From Frigoribacterium endophyticum (lineage in GTDB: Bacteria > Actinomycetota > Actinomycetes > Actinomycetales > Microbacteriaceae), in the NCBI RefSeq assembly GCF_011759585.1, contig NZ_JAAOYV010000001.1, positions 620,001 to 684,000 on the forward strand: a stretch of 64,000 nucleotides of DNA, given 5' to 3'. Shown one piece after another: positions 56,501 to 64,000 of this stretch. The notes beneath the pieces were generated by a model. That model was not told the origin of the DNA and ran no database searches. It saw only the letters and a list, made by a program, of their open reading frames with translations. Position 1 is the first letter of the stretch. Each line of letters begins with the position of its first letter. A program made the translations under genes and the position numbers.

Positions 56501-56959
56501 GTGACCGACGCCCGCGACACCGAGCCCGACGACGAGACAGAACTGTCCGCGAGGCCGCGGCGGAGCGCTCTCCTCTGGCTGCTCGTCCTGCTGCTCTCCG
56601 CCGAGACGGCCCTGCTCGGGGTGGCGACCGCCTACCTGCTGATCGAGCTCGTCACCGTGCGCCCCGACTCCTACGCCTCGGCCACCGCGATCCTCGTCCT
56701 CACCCTCCTGGCCACCGTCTGGCTGGGGGCCGTCGTCGTCGGGGTGCTGCGCGGCCGGGCCTGGATCCGAGGGGCGGCGATCGTCTGGCAGGTGCTCCAG
56801 ATCGCCGTCGGCGTCGGCAGTCTCCAGGGGGTCTTCGCGAACGCCGCGGTCGGCCTCTGGCTGATCGTGCCCGCGGTGGTCGTGGTCGTCCTGCTGCTCG
56901 TGCCGAGCGTCGTCGCCCAGACGTCCATCCGCGACGAGGCGCCTCCGCACGCGTACTGA
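56501..56959 (+). CDS. Four-helix membrane protein, function unknown
   Basis: The 152-residue protein has an acidic N-terminal tail and four membrane helices (about 25-50, 60-82, 90-108 and 115-140). I do not recognise a specific family; similar small membrane proteins are common in actinobacteria. The GTG at 56501 is supported by GGAGG seven bases upstream, and the frame upstream crosses the whiB1 promoter. A hairpin between it and the convergent bcp gene ends transcription. Confidence 0.72.
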   Translation: MTDARDTEPDDETELSARPRRSALLWLLVLLLSAETALLGVATAYLLIELVTVRPDSYASATAILVLTLLATVWLGAVVVGVLRGRAWIRGAAIVWQVLQIAVGVGSLQGVFANAAVGLWLIVPAVVVVVLLLVPSVVAQTSIRDEAPPHAY

Positions 56960-56980
56960 CGCGCCCCCGCACGCGTGCTG

Positions 56981-57025
56981 ACGACGCGAGGCCCCGCCCG
57001 CGGTCGCGGACGGGGCCTCGTCGTG
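56981..57025. terminator. Bidirectional terminator before bcp
   Basis: CGAGGCCCCG (56987-56996) pairs with CGGGGCCTCG (57011-57020), extended by ACGAC/GTCGT across a two-base bulge, between convergent stops. Confidence 0.7.
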
Positions 57026-57040
57026 GGACGCGGCCGACGG

Positions 57041-57511
57041 TCAGTCGATGCCGAGCTTCCGGCGGAGCATCGCCACGTGCCCCGTCGCCTTCACGTTGTA
57101 CAGCGGCAGCTCGACCGCACCGTCCTCGTCGACCACGAACGTCGAACGGATCGTGCCCGTGACGACCCGGCCGTAGCTGTTCTTCTCCCCGTAGGCGCCG
57201 TACGCCTGGTGCACGGTCAGCTCCGGGTCGCTCAGCAGCGGGAAGGTCAGGCCCTGCTCGTCCTTGAACCGGCGCAGCGCCTCCGGCTCGTCCTTCGACA
57301 CCCCGAGCACCTGGTAGCCCGCCGAGGCGAGCGAGTTCAGGTTGTCGCGGAAGTCGCAGGCCTCCGTCGTGCAGCCCGGCGTCGACGCCGCCGGGTAGAA
57401 GTACACGATCACCCGGCGCCCCGCGAAGTCGGACAGCGACACCGGCGCGCCCGACTCGTCGGGCAGGGTGAACGACGGCGCCGGGGCGCCCTTCTCGAGC
57501 GTGGTGGACAT
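57041..57511 (-). CDS. bcp: Thioredoxin-dependent peroxiredoxin (Bcp/PrxQ)
   Basis: The 156-residue enzyme reduces peroxides using thioredoxin. It has FYPAASTPGCTTEACDFRDN, with peroxidatic Cys47 and resolving Cys52 five residues on, as in PrxQ. The usual PxxxTPGC active-site loop is intact. The ATG at 57511 begins MSTTLEKG and has GGAGA upstream. It lies head to head with the tRNA gene. Confidence 0.95.
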   Translation of the reverse strand: MSTTLEKGAPAPSFTLPDESGAPVSLSDFAGRRVIVYFYPAASTPGCTTEACDFRDNLNSLASAGYQVLGVSKDEPEALRRFKDEQGLTFPLLSDPELTVHQAYGAYGEKNSYGRVVTGTIRSTFVVDEDGAVELPLYNVKATGHVAMLRRKLGID

Positions 57512-57609
57512 GCTTCTCCGATCTCGCAGCACGACGGGCGTGCCGGTGGTTCTCAGGGGGTCTCCGGACATGCTAGAGTCATTCCTCGTTGCGGAACGTC
57601 CCGCAGCAC

Positions 57610-57682
<73 letters not shown>

Positions 57683-58013
57683 CGCGATATCTGATCCCCC
57701 GTGTGCCCGCTTCGCTGGGCAGCGGGGGATCTCGCGTTCCACGCTTCGGTCCGCTCCGCGGACACGCGGCTCGTCGTCGGGCGGGGCGGGGGTCTGACCC
57801 GCCAGGTCGCTGTGGCTCGGGGCGGCGGCGCTTCGCGCGCCGGGGTGGAACGTCGCTTCGCTCGTTCCGGGGGCGGGGGCGCTTCGCGCGCCTGAGCGTG
57901 GGGGAACGTCGCTTCGCTCGTTCCGGGGCGGCGGCGCTTCGCGCGCCTGAGCGTGGGGAACGTCGCTTCGCTCGTTCCGGGGGCGGCGGGGGCGCTGCTT
58001 GCTCTTTCGCGGG
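57683..58013. other. 331-base gene-free stretch after tRNA-Lys
   Basis: No coding frame here looks like protein. The first 140 bases hold nothing I can name; the rest contains the structured tandem repeat listed separately. No integrase, att-like duplication of the tRNA end or promoter is evident. Confidence 0.6.
57827..57985. repeat. Three tandem copies of a 51-55-base structured repeat
   Basis: Each copy begins GGCGCTTCGCGCGC (57827, 57878, 57933) and continues with GGAACGTCGCTTCGCTCGTTCC, whose ends pair (GGAACG with CGTTCC). The spacing is 51 and then 55 bases, with a truncated start of a fourth copy. Every copy can thus form at least two hairpins. Confidence 0.85.
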
Positions 58014-58829
58014 TCAGGGGGCGGGGCGGGGGGTGAGGAAGGCGGCCAGGGGGAGAGCGGCGGCGAGGAGAGCGGTGGGGAGGGGTGACGCCGGGTCCTG
58101 GGAGGCGGCGAGGACGTCGACGGCGTAGACGGCGGCCCACGGGGCGAGCGAGACGACCACGACGGCGGCCGCGGCGGTGCGGCGACGACGGGCGAGGACG
58201 ACCGCCGCGAGGAGGGCCGCGAGCATCAGCAGGAGGAGCGTGGCGGCCTGGAGGGGGCCGGACCAGAACCAGCCGCGGGCGGTCTGGGCCAGGCCGTGGG
58301 CGACGGCCACGGCGACGGTGCAGAGCGCGACGGCGACGGTGCCCCCGACGACGAGCCGGGGCGAGCGCGGCGTGCCGACCATCGCCACGATCGCGCAGGC
58401 TCCGACGAACCCCAGCGTCGTGCTCGTCGGGCCGTCCCAGCCGAGGTCGAAGCCGTCACGGCCCGTGACGGGCAGCACGACGCAGAGCAGCAGGGCGACG
58501 CCCAGCCACCCGCGGGCGATGCCCCACCGACCGGCGAGGCCGACGGCCACGGCGGCCGCCCACAGGAGCGCCAGGACGACCCCCGGGTCGAGGAAGGGCC
58601 CGAAGTGGCTGAGCTCGTGCTGCAGCGCCCGCTCACGGAGGAGGGGCCCCCACGACGTCGTCACCGCGTGCACCAGCGACCAGCCCGCGCCGGTGACCAG
58701 GGCCACGGTGGCCGCCCCGTCGCGCACCGACGTCGTGCGCGCGACCAGGCCCTCGACGACGCCCGCCCCGGGCGGGGCGGGCGTCGACTCGACGGCATCG
58801 ATCAGGCGGCCCTGCGTGGTCTCGGTCAC
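58014..58829 (-). CDS. Multi-pass membrane protein, function unknown
   Basis: The 271-residue protein has a short soluble start and about seven hydrophobic segments (for example VVLALLWAAAVAVGLAG and LLLLMLAALLAAVVLARRRR). I recognise no family motif. The GTG at 58829 is favoured because a TACCGT -10 box ends six bases upstream; a longer form from 58868 is possible in frame but would span the promoter. Confidence 0.65.
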   Translation of the reverse strand: MTETTQGRLIDAVESTPAPPGAGVVEGLVARTTSVRDGAATVALVTGAGWSLVHAVTTSWGPLLRERALQHELSHFGPFLDPGVVLALLWAAAVAVGLAGRWGIARGWLGVALLLCVVLPVTGRDGFDLGWDGPTSTTLGFVGACAIVAMVGTPRSPRLVVGGTVAVALCTVAVAVAHGLAQTARGWFWSGPLQAATLLLLMLAALLAAVVLARRRRTAAAAVVVVSLAPWAAVYAVDVLAASQDPASPLPTALLAAALPLAAFLTPRPAP

Positions 58830-58835
58830 GGGACG

Positions 58836-58841
58836 ACGGTA
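58836..58841 (-). promoter_or_regulatory. -10 box (TACCGT) for a leaderless gene
   Basis: Minus-strand TACCGT is followed after six bases by the GTG at 58829. Confidence 0.5.
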
Positions 58842-58928
58842 GGGCGACCGGGTCGTCGGTGTCGTCATCCTGGGGGAGGAGCGCCGCCGCGGGAGGGCCG
58901 CCCCCGTGGAGGAGTGGAGCGCCGGGCC

Positions 58929-60470
58929 TCAGGCCCCGTCGTCGTCGCGCGGGTGCTGCGCGGCCGCGTCGCGCCCGGTCACCGGGTACGGCCCGGTCAT
59001 GCCCTCGCGGAGGCGCGCGGCGGCGAGGATGCGGTCACGCTGCAGGTACCAGCCCAGCACGAGCAGCGGGATGATCAGCACGAGCGACGCCACCGTGAGC
59101 GACCCGATCGGCCAGTCGATGGCCATCAGCACGAGGACGGCGACCAGGAAGGCGAGCGTCAGCCAGCTGGTGACCGGCGCGCCCGGCAGCCGGAACGAGG
59201 GCTCCTTCGCCTTGCCCTGCCGCGCCCACTGCCGCAGCCGCATCTGGCAGAGGATGATCGTGCCCCACGCGGTCAGGATGCCGAGCGAGGCGACGTTGAG
59301 CACGATCTCGAAGGCCGCGCTCGCGCCGACGACGGCGTTCAGGCCGACGCCCAGCAGGGTGATGCCGGCGGTCAGGAGGATGCCGCCGAACGGCACGCCG
59401 CCCTTCGACATGACGGTCGTGAACTTCGGCGCGGAGCCGTTCATGCCCATCGAGTGCAGCACGCGCCCCGTCGAGTAGAGGCCCGCGTTGAGGCTCGAGA
59501 GCGCGGCCGTCACGACGACGAAGTTCATGATCGATCCGGCGACCTCGCCGATCTCGGGTGAGCCGATGCTGCTGAAGAACGTGACGAACGGGCTCTCGCC
59601 GGCCCGGTAGGCCGTGAACGGCAGCAGCAGCGACAGCAGCACGAGCGAACCGACGTAGAAGACGGCGATGCGGATGATGACGGTGTTGATGGCGCGGGGC
59701 ACCACCTTCTCCGGGTGCTGGGTCTCGCCCGACGCCGTGCCGACCAGCTCGATGGCCGCGTACGCGAACACCACGCCCTGCACGACGATGACGGCGGGCA
59801 GCAGGCCGTTCGGCAGCAGGCCGCTGGCGGCGATCACCGACCAGCCGGTGTCGACGGCCTCGCCGCCGTTCGTCACGGGGAAGGAGGCGGCGAGCCAGAC
59901 GACCCCGACGACCAGGAAGACGACGAGCGCCGCGACCTTGATGATCGCGAACCAGAACTCCATCTCGCCGAAGACCTTGACGGCCAGGAGGTTGACGGAG
60001 AGCACGACCGCGAGGGCGACGAGCGCCAGCAGCCAGTCGGGCGCCGACGTGAACGCGCTCCAGTAGTGCAGGTAGAGGGCCACCGCCGTGACGTCGACGA
60101 TGGCCGTCATCGCCCAGTTGAGGAAGTACATCCACCCCGCCGCGTAGGCCGCCTTCTCGCCGAAGAACTCGCGGGCGTACGACACGAACGACCCCGACGA
60201 CGGGCGGTGCAGGACGAGCTCGCCGAGGGCCCGGAGGATGAAGAAGGCGAACACGCCGCAGATCGCGAACACGACGGCCAGGGCCGGGCCGGCGTTCGCG
60301 AGGCGGCCGCCCGCCCCGAGGAAGAGCCCCGTCCCGATGGCGCCCCCGATCGCGATCATCTGCAGCTGCCGGGGCTTCAGCCCGTGCTGGAACCCGGCCT
60401 GCTCGTGGCTGAAGTCCTGCGGGACGTGCTCGGTCGTGGAGTCGCCGTCGTGGTCGCGGGGAGAGGTCAT
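58929..60470 (-). CDS. Amino-acid permease (AAT/APC family)
   Basis: The 513-residue transporter has about 12 membrane helices, the APC opening [25 protein letters not shown], and [22 protein letters not shown], typical of the AAT group (AnsP, AroP, GabP, CycA). It imports an amino acid with protons; D-serine/alanine/glycine, GABA or asparagine are all possible. Within the APC family Arg-Ala-Leu-Gly-Glu in helix 3 is intact. The ATG lies six bases after a TAGGGT box, so the message is probably leaderless. Confidence 0.92.
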   Translation of the reverse strand: MTSPRDHDGDSTTEHVPQDFSHEQAGFQHGLKPRQLQMIAIGGAIGTGLFLGAGGRLANAGPALAVVFAICGVFAFFILRALGELVLHRPSSGSFVSYAREFFGEKAAYAAGWMYFLNWAMTAIVDVTAVALYLHYWSAFTSAPDWLLALVALAVVLSVNLLAVKVFGEMEFWFAIIKVAALVVFLVVGVVWLAASFPVTNGGEAVDTGWSVIAASGLLPNGLLPAVIVVQGVVFAYAAIELVGTASGETQHPEKVVPRAINTVIIRIAVFYVGSLVLLSLLLPFTAYRAGESPFVTFFSSIGSPEIGEVAGSIMNFVVVTAALSSLNAGLYSTGRVLHSMGMNGSAPKFTTVMSKGGVPFGGILLTAGITLLGVGLNAVVGASAAFEIVLNVASLGILTAWGTIILCQMRLRQWARQGKAKEPSFRLPGAPVTSWLTLAFLVAVLVLMAIDWPIGSLTVASLVLIIPLLVLGWYLQRDRILAAARLREGMTGPYPVTGRDAAAQHPRDDDGA

Positions 60471-60476
60471 ATATCG

Positions 60477-60482
60477 ACCCTA
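60477..60482 (-). promoter_or_regulatory. -10 box (TAGGGT) for the leaderless permease gene
   Basis: Minus-strand TAGGGT is followed by CGATAT and then the ATG at 60470. The rest of the 253-base gap to 60723 shows nothing else I can name. Confidence 0.55.
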
Positions 60483-60723
60483 GAGCGTGACGTACGCCCC
60501 CTGCACGTCCGTGACGTCGGGCCGGGGCGACGGGCGTGGAGCCGCCGTGTACCCCGCTCCCGGGGGCGCCCCAGAGAGACCACCGACGACGCACAGCGGA
60601 ACACCAGGGCCCGGAGGGGGAGGCGCGGGTAGCGTCACTCCTGGTCGTCCCCCACCGGGGTCGGCGCCGAACGATCCGCACCACCGAGCCGGGCAGCGCC
60701 CGAGCCGCAGGAAGGCACCACCC

Positions 60724-60963
60724 GTGAGCACGACGACCAGCATCGAGCCCCTCCGTCGCAGCGCCCGCATCCTCACCCGGTCGGTCGCCCCCGACCTCGT
60801 CCATGTCTCGACCCCCGACCGCGTGCTCGGCTTCGTGAGGTCCGACCGCGACTCCTACGTGGCCCTCCGCGGCACCGACCCGCGCTGGGCCGACGAGCTC
60901 GGCCGTTACGTCAGCCAGGGCCTCGCCCTCGAGGCGCTCCGCCTCCGCAAGCGCTCGGTCTGA
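60724..60963 (+). CDS. 79-residue protein, function unknown
   Basis: The product (RSARILTRSVAPDLVHVSTPDRVLGFVRSDRDSYVALRG and on) looks like a real small globular domain: mixed strands, then the helix WADELGRYVSQGLALEALRLRK. No family is recognised. The start is GTG with an AGGAAGG site 7-8 bases upstream. It converges on the hydrolase gene with only six bases between the stops and no hairpin. Confidence 0.65.
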   Translation: MSTTTSIEPLRRSARILTRSVAPDLVHVSTPDRVLGFVRSDRDSYVALRGTDPRWADELGRYVSQGLALEALRLRKRSV

Positions 60964-60969
60964 CCCGGG

Positions 60970-61803
60970 TCAGCCGCCCGCGGGCGCACCGTCGCCCACG
61001 GTGGCGAAGAACGAGGTGAGCTCCCGGTCGATCCTGGCCCGCGCCTCCTCGTCGGTCAGGGCGGGCGTGCCGTCGCCCGACTGCTCGCCGTAGGAGCCGA
61101 ACTGGGCGTGGCTCGAGCCGCCGATCTCGACCATCGTCGCGTCGGCCGGCAGCATGTCGCGGTACCGCTCGACGTCGTCGGGCGTGCTGAGCCCGTCGTC
61201 GCTGCCGGAGAGGCTCAGCACCGGCAGGTCGTCGTCGCCCGAGAGGTCGGTCGTCGCGCAGTACGAGCCGAACAGCACGAGGCCGTCGACCGAGGGGTCG
61301 TCCGCCGCGTAGCCGCAGGCGCGCACGCCGCCGAGCGAGTGCCCGCCCACCGCCCAGTTCGTCACCTCGGGGGCGGCGGCCGTGAAGTGGTCGAGGCCCC
61401 GCCAGTCGAAGAGGCCGAAGCCGAGCACCGGGCGCTCGATCACGACGGTGACGCCGGTCGCGACCAGCCCGGAGAGCACCTCCTCGTAGGCCTGGGGGTC
61501 GACGCGGGCGCCGGCGACGAAGACTAGGCCCTGGTCGAGGGCCTCGGTCTGCGCGGGGCGCATGACGACGAGGTCGGGGCGGTCGGTCACGGCGACCCGC
61601 GGGTCGTCGGCCACGGCCCGCAGCGAGGAGGCGGTGGCCGACATGGGCAGCTTCGCCCACGTGAAGAAGCCCACCGCCACCAGCACGACGACGGCGAACG
61701 CCCCGAGGCCGATCGCCTTCGCGACCCGTCGCCCCCGGCCGCGGTGTCCGGCCGGGGTCGAGGGCGTGGCGGCGTCGTGACGGGAAGCTGTGCGTTGTCT
61801 CAC
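60970..61803 (-). CDS. Membrane-anchored alpha/beta hydrolase
   Basis: The 277-residue protein has one membrane helix (AIGLGAFAVVVLVAVGFFTWA, about 28-48) and an extracytoplasmic alpha/beta-hydrolase domain with the nucleophile elbow GGHSLGG, a likely Asp in LSLSGSDDGLS, and a His in GGSSHAQFG. It resembles the alpha/beta-hydrolase (DLH-like) family in actinobacteria. The start is GTG 61803; the frame upstream enters the divergent mscS gene's promoter. Substrate unknown. Confidence 0.85.
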   Translation of the reverse strand: MRQRTASRHDAATPSTPAGHRGRGRRVAKAIGLGAFAVVVLVAVGFFTWAKLPMSATASSLRAVADDPRVAVTDRPDLVVMRPAQTEALDQGLVFVAGARVDPQAYEEVLSGLVATGVTVVIERPVLGFGLFDWRGLDHFTAAAPEVTNWAVGGHSLGGVRACGYAADDPSVDGLVLFGSYCATTDLSGDDDLPVLSLSGSDDGLSTPDDVERYRDMLPADATMVEIGGSSHAQFGSYGEQSGDGTPALTDEEARARIDRELTSFFATVGDGAPAGG

Positions 61804-61864
61804 GGTCTCAGTGTGACGGGTGGCCGCCTGGACCTCGCCGGTGAGCGTCCGACAGGGTGGACGG

Positions 61865-63139
61865 ATGCCTTGGATACAGCTCGTCATCTCGGTGGCCGCC
61901 GCCGTCGTGCTCACCTTCGTCGTCTCCGCCGTCGTCGGCTGGGTGTTCGGATTCGTCGCGAAGCGGAAGGAGTGGGCGGCCGCCTTCGTCGCCCGCATGC
62001 GTCGGCCGTTCCGGTGGACGCTGCTCGTCGTGCTCATGACGATCGCGCTCCGCACCTCGTTCGACGCCATGTTCGGCACGCCCTGGCCGGGCCAGGAGGC
62101 GGTCTCGCAGCTGTTCCGGTGCGCGGTCATCGTCGTCGTGGCCTGGTTCGTCGGCGCGCTCGCGATCTTCTTCGAGGACCTCGGGCTGGCCCGCTACCGG
62201 GTCGACACCCCCGACAACCGGGTGGCCCGGCGCGTCCGCACGCAGGTGCTCATCCTCCGCCGCCTCACCATGGTGGTCGTCGTCGTCCTGGCCCTCGGCG
62301 CCGTGCTGCTCGGGTTCCCCGGCGTCGAGGCGGTCGGCGCGAGCGTGCTGGCCAGCGCCGGCCTCGTCTCGGTGGTGGCGGGCCTGGCCGCGCAGTCGAC
62401 CCTCGCCAACGTCTTCGCGGGCATCCAGCTCGCGTTCTCGGACGCCATCCGCATCGACGACGTGGTGGTGGTCGAGGGGCAGTGGGGCCTGATCGAGGAG
62501 ATCACGCTGTCGTACGTCGTCGTGCACATCTGGGACGACCGGAGGCTCGTGCTGCCGTCGACCTACTTCACGACGACGCCTTTCGAGAACTGGACCCGTC
62601 GCACCAGCGAGCTGCTCGGCGCCGTCGAGCTCGACCTCGACTGGCGCGTCGACACGGGGGCCATGCGCGCCGAGCTCGACCGCATCCTCGCGGGCACCGA
62701 CCTCTGGGACGGCCGCACGAAGGTGCTGCAGGTGACCGACGCCACGGGAGGCTACGTGCGCGTGCGGGTCCTCGTGACGGCGAAGGACGCCGGCACGCTC
62801 TTCGACCTCCGCTGCCTCGTCCGGGAGGACCTCGTGACGTGGCTGCACGCGCAGGCCCCCGAGGGGGTCCCGCGCAGCCGCCTCCAGATGGTCGACGCCG
62901 AGCCCGTCCGCCCGCGGCGCCCGGGCGCGTCGAGCTCCGGCTCCGGCGGGCTCTTCACCGGCGAGAACGCCGACAGCGAGCGCACCGCCCTCTTCACGCA
63001 GGCCATCCCGATCCCGATCGTCCACGACGCCGACCCCGCGCCCCGGCCGTACGCCTCGTCCCTCGGCGCCGAGGCCGAGCACGACCCGCACGTCGCCGGT
63101 CGGCCCGACGGCCGGGGCGACGGGCGCCCCGACCGCTAG
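61865..63139 (+). CDS. MscS-family mechanosensitive channel
   Basis: The 424-residue protein has about four membrane helices, with the pore helix at 158-190 (GASVLASAGLVSVVAGLAAQSTLANVFAGIQLAFSD), then the MscS beta domain (IRIDDVVVVEGQWGLIEEITLSYVVV) and an alpha/beta C-terminal part, followed by a disordered tail. It opens under membrane tension to release solutes after osmotic shock. The ATG at 61865 begins MPWIQLVIS, a membrane helix; the longer frame above it lacks a ribosome site. Confidence 0.92.
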   Translation: MPWIQLVISVAAAVVLTFVVSAVVGWVFGFVAKRKEWAAAFVARMRRPFRWTLLVVLMTIALRTSFDAMFGTPWPGQEAVSQLFRCAVIVVVAWFVGALAIFFEDLGLARYRVDTPDNRVARRVRTQVLILRRLTMVVVVVLALGAVLLGFPGVEAVGASVLASAGLVSVVAGLAAQSTLANVFAGIQLAFSDAIRIDDVVVVEGQWGLIEEITLSYVVVHIWDDRRLVLPSTYFTTTPFENWTRRTSELLGAVELDLDWRVDTGAMRAELDRILAGTDLWDGRTKVLQVTDATGGYVRVRVLVTAKDAGTLFDLRCLVREDLVTWLHAQAPEGVPRSRLQMVDAEPVRPRRPGASSSGSGGLFTGENADSERTALFTQAIPIPIVHDADPAPRPYASSLGAEAEHDPHVAGRPDGRGDGRPDR

Positions 63140-63161
63140 GCCCTTCGGCGCCCGCACGAGA

Positions 63162-63203
63162 CGAAGGAGGCGCGCCCCGGTCACCCGGGGCGCGCCTCCT
63201 TCG
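63162..63203. terminator. Strong bidirectional terminator after the MscS gene
   Basis: A 19-bp perfect stem (CGAAGGAGGCGCGCCCCGG at 63162-63180 with its complement at 63185-63203) closes on TCAC between the convergent mscS and small-protein genes. Confidence 0.9.
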
Positions 63204-63218
63204 ACGTGTCGGGGGCTC

Positions 63219-63398
63219 TCAGTCGTCGGACTTGGCGGCCTCGACGACGTTGCCCACCGCGATGGCCGTCGTGGCCGCCCAGGCCACGGCGGTGAGCAGC
63301 AGGCGCCAGTCGCGGGGCCCCGCGGCGAGGCTCTTGATGAGGCTGAGGCCCGAGAAGGCGGAGCTGATGATGGCCCCGTTGAAAAGGAATTTGCGCAC
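63219..63398 (-). CDS. 59-residue protein, function unknown
   Basis: The short frame starts at a GTG with AGGAGAG five bases upstream and ends near the strong terminator. The product begins VRKFLFNGAIISSAF and has two weakly hydrophobic helices (about 8-25 and 35-50). The good ribosome site and terminator make it likely to be a gene. No family is recognised. Confidence 0.6.
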   Translation of the reverse strand: MRKFLFNGAIISSAFSGLSLIKSLAAGPRDWRLLLTAVAWAATTAIAVGNVVEAAKSDD

Positions 63399-63512
63399 TG
63401 GTCTCTCCTGTGGTCGGTGGCTCCACGCTACCCGGGGGCGCCCTCAGGGGCACGGCTGTGTATGGTGAGCTGCCCGGCGCCCGTGCCGTGCCCGTCCCGC
63501 CCGAGGAGACCC

Positions 63513-64000
63513 GTGCGCACAGCCGTCCTGGGAGCAGCGCTGCTCGTCGTGGGGGCCGTCGCCCTCGTCGCCGGGGTCCTCACCGGAGACGAGCTGCTGG
63601 CGCTCGTCGAGCGGGTCGCCCCCGTGCTCGGGTTCGTCGTCGCCCTGACCGTCGTCTCCGAGCTCGCCGCCGAGGCCGGGCTGTTCTCCTGGCTGGCCGG
63701 GGTCGCCGCCCGTGCCGCCCGAGGCCGCGTCGTCGTGCTCTGGGCCGCGGTGGTCGTGCTCGCCCTCGTCTGCACGGTCTTCCTGTCGCTCGACACCACG
63801 GCCGTGCTGCTCACGCCCGTGGTCGTGCTGATCGCCCGGCGCGTGGGCCTGCCGCCCCTGCCCTTCGCCCTCACCACGGTCTGGCTCGCGAACACCGGCT
63901 CGATGCTGCTGCCCGTGTCGAACCTCACGAACCTCCTCGCGCTCGACGCCCTCGGCTCGCCGTCGCCGCTGAGCTTCGCGGCGCTCGTCGCCCCGGCCGC
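63513..64000 (+). CDS. ArsB/SLC13-like ion transporter, 3'-truncated
   Basis: The right edge cuts the gene after 162 codons. The readable part has about five membrane helices and the motifs LDTTAVLLTPVVV and TGSMLLPVSNLTNLL, which are characteristic of the ion-transporter superfamily that includes ArsB, SLC13 and citrate/arsenite carriers. Start GTG has GAGGAGA upstream. The substrate cannot be told; no ars genes are visible in the window. Confidence 0.82.
   Translation, partial: MRTAVLGAALLVVGAVALVAGVLTGDELLALVERVAPVLGFVVALTVVSELAAEAGLFSWLAGVAARAARGRVVVLWAAVVVLALVCTVFLSLDTTAVLLTPVVVLIARRVGLPPLPFALTTVWLANTGSMLLPVSNLTNLLALDALGSPSPLSFAALVAPA

Noticed and set aside
57827-57985. Possible CRISPR array after the tRNA
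   Set aside because: The units are contiguous, with no unique spacers and no cas genes.

Overview
The window is very GC-rich DNA, packed with genes and rich in GTG starts, from an actinobacterium. Gene content and order (WhiB proteins, MtrA-MtrB-LpqB, a DUF3499 gene beside manB, an Rv3235-like gene after secA) place it in Actinomycetota, and the overall style suggests Microbacteriaceae. The family placement is inference; no rRNA is present to settle it. I count 58 protein genes (two cut by the window edges) and one tRNA. I see no insertion sequence, integrase or CRISPR array.

Bases 1-28030 form a surface-polysaccharide region. It opens with the end of an M15 cell-wall peptidase and a small gene that repeats that enzyme's C-terminal domain. 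A minus-strand block follows: two glycosyltransferases, two adjacent GDP-mannose-4,6-dehydratase homologues, and a secreted lysozyme-like protein with three jelly-roll modules that is translationally coupled to a small membrane-anchored protein. Next come a plus-strand trio (82-residue protein and two tandem paralogous GT4 enzymes), a minus-strand block (two GT2 enzymes, an epimerase, a 774-residue membrane protein, another GT2), and the export genes: an ABC exporter (Wzm/Wzt type), a Wzx-like flippase, a dolichol-phosphate-mannose-synthase-like enzyme and two O-antigen polymerase/ligase-like proteins. An acyl-CoA dehydrogenase, manA and galE close the region. Together these genes would make GDP- and UDP-sugars, assemble a glycan on a lipid carrier, move it outward and polymerise or attach it.

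Bases 28262-57682 follow an order known from Mycobacterium (whiB2, Rv3259, Rv3258c, manB ... sahH ... mtrA, mtrB, lpqB, comF, hpf, secA1 ... Rv3235, pdtaS, whiB1). A second conserved block, equivalent to Rv3691-Rv3695 (RDD protein, SpoIIM-like protein, DUF58, MoxR, DUF4350), is inserted between ahcY and mtrA. These are core functions: redox-sensing transcription factors, mannose activation, the S-adenosylhomocysteine cycle, an envelope two-component system, ribosome hibernation and protein secretion. A tRNA-Lys(CTT) sits at 57610-57682.

Bases 57683-64000 are looser: a structured tandem repeat, membrane proteins of unknown function, an amino-acid permease, an alpha/beta hydrolase, an MscS channel, a 59-residue protein, and the start of an ArsB/SLC13-like transporter that runs off the right edge.

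Two features of expression stand out. At least twelve genes have a TANNNT -10 box only 6-9 bases before the start codon, which predicts leaderless mRNAs. Nine gene junctions are 4-base ATGA/GTGA overlaps, which predicts translational coupling.
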